Positions 1-4,310 of a stretch of DNA of 7,671 bases are shown here, in pieces. Location of the stretch: positions 1 through 7,671 of the forward strand of contig CABUTY010000050.1 in the NCBI GenBank assembly GCA_902494595.1, written 5' to 3'. The first letter of the stretch is position 1, and every line of letters starts with the position of its first letter. The notes below the pieces were generated by a model. That model ran no database searches, was not told where the DNA came from, and was given only the letters and a program-made list of their open reading frames with translations. Source of the DNA: an uncultured Porphyromonadaceae bacterium. GTDB taxonomy: Bacteria; Bacteroidota; Bacteroidia; Bacteroidales; Muribaculaceae. The position numbers and the translations under genes are program-made.

Positions 1-127
1 AATAGTGGATGCCTACACTCTCCCATTGTGTGGCCGAATTGTCATAATAGATCGTGAACCCCTCTGCCACGACCCTCATTGCCGGTATCAGCAATGCCAG
101 CAACGCAAAAAGAAATCTTGTCTTCAC
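1..127 (-). CDS. Secreted protein with N-terminal CBM26-like starch-binding module (5' end only)
   Basis: Only the first 42 codons are visible; the gene continues beyond the left edge. From a GTG start at 127 it reads a clear signal peptide: Lys2 and Arg4, a Leu/Phe/Ala/Ile core (residues 5-16) and a likely cleavage near Ala21. Then comes TIYYDNSATQW and VGIHY. This matches the mature N-terminus of the GH31 enzyme at 4311 (14 of 18 aligned residues identical), so it is the first strand region of the same CBM26-like module. GTG is preferred because the next in-frame ATG, at 79, would delete the signal peptide, and the frame upstream closes with TAA at 154-152 without another usual start. A consensus promoter lies 34 bases upstream. 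What follows the module cannot be known; a GH13 amylase, a second GH31 or a binding protein are all possible. The gene and signal peptide are solid; the catalytic role is open. Confidence 0.82.
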   Translation of the reverse strand, partial: MKTRFLFALLALLIPAMRVVAEGFTIYYDNSATQWESVGIHY

Positions 128-160
128 TGTAGATTTATAAAGGTTGTTGTTTTAATTCCA

Positions 161-192
161 CAAAATTATAAATAAATAAACATATAACCAAA
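161..192 (-). promoter_or_regulatory. Bacteroidota-type promoter for the leftmost CBM26-like gene
   Basis: On the minus strand TTTG (192-189) is followed after exactly 20 bases by TAATTTTG (168-161), a perfect match to the Bacteroidota sigma-ABfr form TTTG-N19/21-TAnnTTTG. The spacer is AT-rich. Transcription should start near 154-157, giving a leader of about 28 nt containing CAACAACCT (149-141) before the GTG at 127. Confidence 0.8.
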
Positions 193-230
193 CACCGCTG
201 ATTCCGCGGATTACAAGAACCGACAAGGCC

Positions 231-250
231 GCGGACGCTTTAACGTCCAC
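231..250 (-). terminator. Possible weak hairpin terminator of the LRR gene
   Basis: On the minus strand GTGGACG (250-244) can pair with CGTCCGC (237-231), with one G-T pair, around a 6-nt loop. It begins 34 bases after the LRR gene's stop codon. The bases after it are only moderately T-rich (GGCCTTGTCGG), so it is not a textbook intrinsic terminator. The rest of this 154-bp gap holds the promoter of the next gene and a few short G+C palindromes such as CCGCGG at 204 and 229. Confidence 0.3.
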
Positions 251-281
251 AGCCCTGCATATAAGTTTAAATTTTCGTTGC

Positions 282-2357
282 TTACTTACCTAAGACCTTT
301 GATTTGCCACCTTTGACCTCTATGTAGAGTCCGTCGGAGGGAGCAGCTTCGAGTCTGCGGCCCTGCAGGTCGTAATACGATGCATCGGCATCCACACCGT
401 CGGCTGCTACTCCGTCAATACCGGAAAGTGTCCAGAAGCTGTTGTCGTAGGATGTCATCATCGCTTCGCGGTCGAGAGTATAGGATATCGCGATGCTCTT
501 CACGGCAGTATGCGATATTCTCGTGGTATATACCCCCGACGCCGGCAATGCCTCGCCATTGACATCGCTGTTCACGTGCACCTTGAAGTCAGTGAGCGTA
601 TGCCCCTCCGGCATCAACGGCTTCACGCTCACCTGAAGAAGGCCATTCTTCTTCTCGAAGTCTATGCCGTATATCTCCTTCACCTCGCATCCCGACATCT
701 GTGCCCCCGAATATTTCGACACGCACGCGCCTGGCACGTAGTAAGAGGCTCCCTTCATCACGTAATCCTCCGCAGGTTCGGCAGCATCGCAATAGAACAC
801 CGGTTGTACCGTCGCTCCGTTGGCGCCCCCGAAGAGCGTGCCCAACGGCCATATGTTGTAATATTCCGGCTCTACCAGCGAGTTGCGTGTCACCGCCACA
901 TATACATTGGGCTTATATAGCGAGCCGTCACTACCCGTGGAATATATGAACTGCTGCTTGCCGGCATAATTGTCGAACGTATGAAGCACTATTTTCGTGG
1001 CCACGCAGGAATACCCGAAAGCGGGTAGGCAATATTCTGTCTTCGCTGTGGTGGCGAAGGCCGGCATCTTTATCGTGCGCAGTTTCAGGTCCTTCTGCGC
1101 ATACGTATCGGAGAAGGTATATCCCCATTTGTCGGTATCGGTGAGGGCGGAAAGGTCAATGAGCTGCAGGTCGCGGCATAGGGAGAATATGTCAACGCCG
1201 GGGAATCCCGACACATACTTGCTCTCCTCGAACACCACCTCACGCAAACCCGAATTGTAGAATATGGAGTCACCCTCCATCTGTGTCTGTCCGTTGAAGG
1301 GGAAAACCTTCAGTGCGGGACATTCGCGAAAAGCGGCCGTACCTATGGAGCCGATAGGGTTCTCCGATACTACCGTCTGCAATGCGTCGCAATTGAAGGC
1401 GAAACGTTCGGGAATGGCTACGTCCACCGACTCAAGAGTTATCTCCGTAAGCGAGGCGCACGACGAGAACACACCTTTCATCATCCTTGTCACAGTGCCG
1501 GGTACCGTAGCCTTTTTAAGGCCCGAGGTGGCAAAGGCATACTTGCCGATACGGGTTACGGCCGACATGTCAACGGTCTGGAGCGCCGTCACGCCATAGA
1601 AGGCATAGTCGTGAATCTTGTCCACCTTTGTGGGCACGGTGTATGTCTTTGCTGCGTTGCGCACGGGCAGCGACACCAACTCGTTGCCTGACTGCACATA
1701 TGCTCCGTTGATAACCTCCAGCTGGCTCCCCGTGCCGGTCACCTTGTACTTGGCAAGATTCAGCGCCTTGTTCAGACCTGCGTTGTCGAAAAGAAAGCAG
1801 CTGCGCGGAAGTGTCAGCGTCTTTATCGACGCATTCTCCTCGAAAGCGTCGCGGCATATGTTGACTGTCGTATTCCCTATGGTCAACGCGCTGTCGGTAA
1901 CCGCGAATTTTTGCGGCACGCGTATCATGTTGGCCAGTCCTTTGTAATATAGAATACCGCCGGCACTCGACTGATAATTGGCATTTCCGGCATCTACCGT
2001 GAATCTCTTCAGCTTCGGGCATCCCGAAAAGTTGGCGGCATATGCGCCGTTGCTTCCCTTGTCGGCTATCGCCGCATGACCTATCTGTACTATACTTGCC
2101 GGTATCACTATTTCCGTCACGCTCTTGAGATTGTCGAGGGCATGGCTCCCTATCTTCGTAACCGTGTACGTTACACCGTCGGTATGGGTGTAGCTCGATT
2201 TCACCGTGAGCTTTCCCGAGGTGGGTTCCGTGCCCGACCAGCTGGCCAGGCTGCACGTTTTTTTTGTCTTGTTGAAACTGTCGTAATGGAAGATTATGGC
2301 CGAAGCCCCTTCTGTCATAAGCAGCACTCCTGCTGCCAGCAATGCAATTTTCCGCAT
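282..2357 (-). CDS. Secreted BspA-like leucine-rich-repeat protein with short C-terminal sorting-type tail
   Basis: This is a complete 691-residue protein. Residues 1-20 form a signal peptide (MRKIALLAAG..., cleavage after ASA at 18-20). Residues about 63-475 are irregular LRR_5 (Treponema pallidum/BspA-type) repeats, visible as recurring I-x-x-x-A-F and C-x-x-L-x-x-I/V units, for example KIHDYAFYGVTALQTV (247-262) and IGKYAFATSGLKKATV (270-285). Residues 476-650 have no repeat I recognise. The end, YYDLQGRRLEAAPSDGLYI (661-679) followed by a basic KGGKSKVLGK, resembles the short C-terminal tails of many Prevotella and Muribaculaceae secreted proteins related to type IX secretion tails. Such proteins are exported and in known cases bind host proteins or other cells; the ligand here is unknown. 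The ATG at 2357 is supported by the signal peptide and by the consensus promoter just upstream. An 8-A run on the coding strand lies in codons 31-34. Nothing in it points to sugar breakdown despite its neighbours. The family call is strong; the role is not known. Confidence 0.93.
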   Translation of the reverse strand: MRKIALLAAGVLLMTEGASAIIFHYDSFNKTKKTCSLASWSGTEPTSGKLTVKSSYTHTDGVTYTVTKIGSHALDNLKSVTEIVIPASIVQIGHAAIADKGSNGAYAANFSGCPKLKRFTVDAGNANYQSSAGGILYYKGLANMIRVPQKFAVTDSALTIGNTTVNICRDAFEENASIKTLTLPRSCFLFDNAGLNKALNLAKYKVTGTGSQLEVINGAYVQSGNELVSLPVRNAAKTYTVPTKVDKIHDYAFYGVTALQTVDMSAVTRIGKYAFATSGLKKATVPGTVTRMMKGVFSSCASLTEITLESVDVAIPERFAFNCDALQTVVSENPIGSIGTAAFRECPALKVFPFNGQTQMEGDSIFYNSGLREVVFEESKYVSGFPGVDIFSLCRDLQLIDLSALTDTDKWGYTFSDTYAQKDLKLRTIKMPAFATTAKTEYCLPAFGYSCVATKIVLHTFDNYAGKQQFIYSTGSDGSLYKPNVYVAVTRNSLVEPEYYNIWPLGTLFGGANGATVQPVFYCDAAEPAEDYVMKGASYYVPGACVSKYSGAQMSGCEVKEIYGIDFEKKNGLLQVSVKPLMPEGHTLTDFKVHVNSDVNGEALPASGVYTTRISHTAVKSIAISYTLDREAMMTSYDNSFWTLSGIDGVAADGVDADASYYDLQGRRLEAAPSDGLYIEVKGGKSKVLGK

Positions 2358-2379
2358 AGGTTGTTGATTGATTACGCCG

Positions 2380-2410
2380 CAAAATTAGCGCCTTCCTTTC
2401 ATACCTCAAA
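2380..2410 (-). promoter_or_regulatory. Bacteroidota-type promoter for the LRR gene
   Basis: On the minus strand TTTG (2410-2407) is followed after 19 bases by TAATTTTG (2387-2380), a perfect consensus. Transcription should start near 2373-2376, leaving a leader of about 17 nt that ends in CAACAACCT (2366-2358) directly against the ATG, with no Shine-Dalgarno sequence. The spacer contains GGTATG (2405-2400), one base away from the GGTMTA motif repeated further upstream. Confidence 0.82.
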
Positions 2411-2447
2411 TATTGTACATGCCGTTCACGCCGTATTTACCCCTTTG

Positions 2448-2544
2448 TAGACCCATAATGAATCCGATATACCGCCGACCGCCGCTGATATACCGCCGGC
2501 ACACCTTTGTTTCTATGGTCTATTTTAGGTCTACTTACGGTATA
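2448..2544. promoter_or_regulatory. Divergent cluster of six GGTMTA hexamers, candidate operator
   Basis: GGTMTA (M = A or C) occurs on the minus strand at 2453-2448, 2473-2468 and 2494-2489, and on the plus strand at 2517-2522, 2528-2533 and 2539-2544. The minus copies step by 20 and 21 bp and the plus copies by exactly 11 and 11 bp, close to whole helical turns. The left three point towards the LRR gene and the right three towards the regulator gene. Random sequence of this 231-bp gap would hold about 0.2 copies on both strands together. The rightmost copies occupy the place where a -33 TTTG should be for the regulator promoter. I infer protein-binding sites; the regulator at 2589 is an obvious but unproven candidate. 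Confidence 0.5.
2466..2498. repeat. Pair of 12-bp direct repeats, 21-bp step
   Basis: GATATACCGCCG occurs identically at 2466-2477 and 2487-2498. The 9 bases between them (ACCGCCGCT) are also CCG-rich. The repeats include two of the inverted GGTATA hexamers described for the operator cluster. They lie about 80-110 bp upstream of the expected regulator transcript start. Confidence 0.8.
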
Positions 2545-2560
2545 TATGCCTGTAATTGTT

Positions 2561-2568
2561 TAACTTTG
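2561..2568 (+). promoter_or_regulatory. -7 element of the regulator gene promoter, lacking a -33 box
   Basis: TAACTTTG fits the TAnnTTTG consensus, and the same eight bases followed by GCA occur in the GH31 promoter at 4233. No TTTG lies 19-21 bases upstream; the sequence there is TACGG within the GGTMTA repeats. A weak basal promoter that depends on an activator is a reasonable inference. The expected start near 2573-2576 gives a leader of only about 15 nt. Confidence 0.55.
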
Positions 2569-2580
2569 CAGCTAATAATC

Positions 2581-2586
2581 AGGAGG
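2581..2586 (+). promoter_or_regulatory. Shine-Dalgarno-like AGGAGG before the regulator start
   Basis: AGGAGG lies only 2 bases before the ATG at 2589. Strong Shine-Dalgarno sequences are uncommon in Bacteroidota, and the other three genes here have none. The spacing is shorter than usual, so its use in initiation is uncertain, but it favours the ATG at 2589 over the upstream TTG at 2556. Confidence 0.45.
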
Positions 2587-2588
2587 AT

Positions 2589-4214
2589 ATGGCTAAAATC
2601 AAGAAGATCATGCTACCGGCAATATTGCCGGCTGTGTTGTTGGTGATGATTATGTGGGGCTGCGGTCGCCGTGAGCCGCGACCTTTCGCGTGGCCCTCCG
2701 TAAGTCCGCGCATCGACACACTGTCGCAACGTATCGACAGAATATACTTCACTCGCGGCAACCCCGACACGCTGCGCAGGGCCATAACCGTGCTGTCGGC
2801 GGCCGCCGACAGACTCCAGGCTGATGCCGCGCTGCATAACCGTATTCTCTTCTTCCATGCTCTCCTGCAGCGCAGGGAGGGCTCTCCCGATGCCGCCGAC
2901 AGGTCGTTCCGCGCTCTCATGGCCAAAACTGACAGCGCTGCCGACCCTTACCTCTTCCATCGCCTTCGCTATATGATTACCGATGTGTCGGGACGCTCCA
3001 AAGAGTCGTACGACACCTTATCCTCCCTCCGCGATTATTTCCGCTCTGCCGGCGACCTCTTCATGACCGGCGCCCTCTCGATGGATATGGGCAACTTCAT
3101 GAAGGATTGCGGCGATTACGGCGAGGCTCTGCACCTTTATGCCATGGCCGACAGCCTCTACCGTAAGGCCCGGCTTCCGGGAATAGCCCGTTACAACGAC
3201 ATCAACCGCGCCTCGGCCTTGGCTATGTCAGGCGATTCCGTAGCCGCAGGCAACCTCCTCCGAGGCCTCCTCGCATCCCGCGACATACCTCTCGACACCG
3301 GTCTGAGAGCCATTATCGACCAAAACCTTTATGTATACACCGGCGACACCGCCGCACTACACGAGATATACCGTCTTCTCCCCGCAGAAAATGTACCGCC
3401 CATGGTGGATGCCTTCATGAGTGTGGAATGTCACGATTCCGGCGATGCTGCTGGAGCCATGACATTCGCGCAGCGAAGCTGCGAAAAGGCTACCGAAGAT
3501 GGCGACGCCGAAGCCTACGCCATGGCCCTCGCACTCCTCAGCGAACTCTATCACGCCGCCGGCGACAACAATAACGCCTACTCTTACCTCTCAGATTATG
3601 TGGAGCTCCTCAATCAGATCAACGTGGCACGCGACCGGGAAGCTGTAATCTCCCATACGAGTCTGCGCGCCATCACCGCCGATCGCATCGAAAAGGAACA
3701 GCGGGCTACGCGCCGTCGCCTCGTATCGGTGATGGTGCTCCTCTCCCTTACCGTCGCCGGCGTGGTAGCCGCCCTCTTTATCTTGCAGAACAGCCGTCTC
3801 AACAGGCGCCGACGCAAGGAGATAGCCAGGGAACGCGACAAGATGCACCGCCGGCTGGTGGCACTCCAGGCTGTCATTGTTGAGAAAGACCGCATTATCG
3901 AGGAGGTGGGAAAAGAGAATACAGCCGTCAGGTCGCATATGGGACATGCGCCGGAACGCAGCCTCTTCATCGACACTTTCGCCGAGATACACCCGGGCTT
4001 CGCCGAGGCCCTGCGCCAACGCAACCCCGATATCACCGACAGCGACATTCGCCTCGCATGCCTCATAACAATGGGCATGGACAACAAGCAGATAGCCTCC
4101 GTGCTCGGCATTCGCCACGAATCGGTAAAACAGGCCCGTTGGCGTCTCCGCTCCAAGCTGGCTCTACAGACCTCAGACTCACTCGAACACACCCTCCATT
4201 CCCTAACCTTTTGA
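2589..4214 (+). CDS. Membrane-anchored TPR sensor with C-terminal LuxR-like HTH, SusR-type regulator candidate
   Basis: This is a 541-residue protein. Residues 7-24 form a hydrophobic segment followed by Cys25; the bases of a lipobox (MWGC) are poor, so a signal anchor is as likely as a lipoprotein. Residues about 40-345 are alpha-helical with TPR-like units, clearest at 161-194 (GNFMKDCGDYGEALHLYAMA) and 309-342 (LLSELYHAAGDNNNAYSYL). A second membrane helix (about 378-400) leads to a very basic stretch (NSRLNRRRRKE, 401-411) and a coiled coil to about 447. The C-terminus (482-526) is an HTH: ITDSDIRLACLITMG, then NKQIASVLGI and ESVKQARWRLRSKL. This layout places the TPR part in the periplasm and the HTH in the cytoplasm. 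Known Bacteroidota regulators of this build, including the starch regulator SusR (about the same length, from memory), activate sugar-use genes. The adjacent GH31 gene with a starch-binding module fits that. ATG 2589 was chosen because an upstream in-frame TTG at 2556 would overlap the -7 box. The target sugar and target genes are inferred. The stop codon TGA lies inside the GH31 promoter. Confidence 0.88.
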   Translation: MAKIKKIMLPAILPAVLLVMIMWGCGRREPRPFAWPSVSPRIDTLSQRIDRIYFTRGNPDTLRRAITVLSAAADRLQADAALHNRILFFHALLQRREGSPDAADRSFRALMAKTDSAADPYLFHRLRYMITDVSGRSKESYDTLSSLRDYFRSAGDLFMTGALSMDMGNFMKDCGDYGEALHLYAMADSLYRKARLPGIARYNDINRASALAMSGDSVAAGNLLRGLLASRDIPLDTGLRAIIDQNLYVYTGDTAALHEIYRLLPAENVPPMVDAFMSVECHDSGDAAGAMTFAQRSCEKATEDGDAEAYAMALALLSELYHAAGDNNNAYSYLSDYVELLNQINVARDREAVISHTSLRAITADRIEKEQRATRRRLVSVMVLLSLTVAGVVAALFILQNSRLNRRRRKEIARERDKMHRRLVALQAVIVEKDRIIEEVGKENTAVRSHMGHAPERSLFIDTFAEIHPGFAEALRQRNPDITDSDIRLACLITMGMDNKQIASVLGIRHESVKQARWRLRSKLALQTSDSLEHTLHSLTF

Positions 4215-4240
4215 AAATCCGAAGATTATAGCTAACTTTG
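4210..4240 (+). promoter_or_regulatory. Bacteroidota-type promoter for the GH31 gene, overlapping the regulator stop codon
   Basis: TTTG (4210-4213) is followed after exactly 19 bases by TAACTTTG (4233-4240). The TGA stop of the regulator (4212-4214) shares bases with the -33 box. Transcription should start near 4245-4248, giving a leader of about 65 nt to the ATG at 4311. Regulatory sites upstream of this promoter would have to lie inside the regulator's coding sequence; no GGTMTA motif was seen there. Read-through from the regulator gene is also possible, as no terminator separates them. Confidence 0.82.
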
Positions 4241-4267
4241 CAGACAGAACAACAACCAACAACCTTT

Positions 4268-4286
4268 GAAGAAGCCCCGCTTCTTC
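4268..4286 (+). promoter_or_regulatory. Perfect 8-bp hairpin in the GH31 leader
   Basis: GAAGAAGC (4268-4275) and GCTTCTTC (4279-4286) are perfect inverted copies around a 3-nt CCC loop (or a 7-bp stem with a 5-nt loop). It lies 24 bases before the ATG at 4311 and is not followed by a T run, so it is not an intrinsic terminator. If translation instead begins at the in-frame TTG at 4266, the hairpin spans the start codon's last base and the first codons. Control of translation or mRNA stability is an inference. Confidence 0.55.
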
Positions 4287-4310
4287 CATACCTTAAAGTC
4301 TACAGTCTTT

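Noticed and set aside
195..202. CCGCTGAT, next to the left promoter, also present at 2482-2489
   Set aside because: Only 8 bases match and the flanks differ; not enough to call a shared operator.
1570..2409. 279-codon open frame on the minus strand overlapping the LRR gene
   Set aside because: It reads the LRR coding region in another frame, gives a Arg/Gln/Gly-rich protein without recognisable motifs, and runs across the LRR promoter.
2556..2588. TTG start at 2556 that would add 11 residues to the regulator
   Set aside because: It would place the start codon upstream of the TAACTTTG -7 box, so the transcript could not contain it; ATG 2589 has AGGAGG before it and leads directly into the membrane segment.
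2411..2588. Small genes or a regulatory RNA in the divergent intergenic region
   Set aside because: Open frames here lack convincing starts or motifs, and no riboswitch-like or terminator-ended structure was found.
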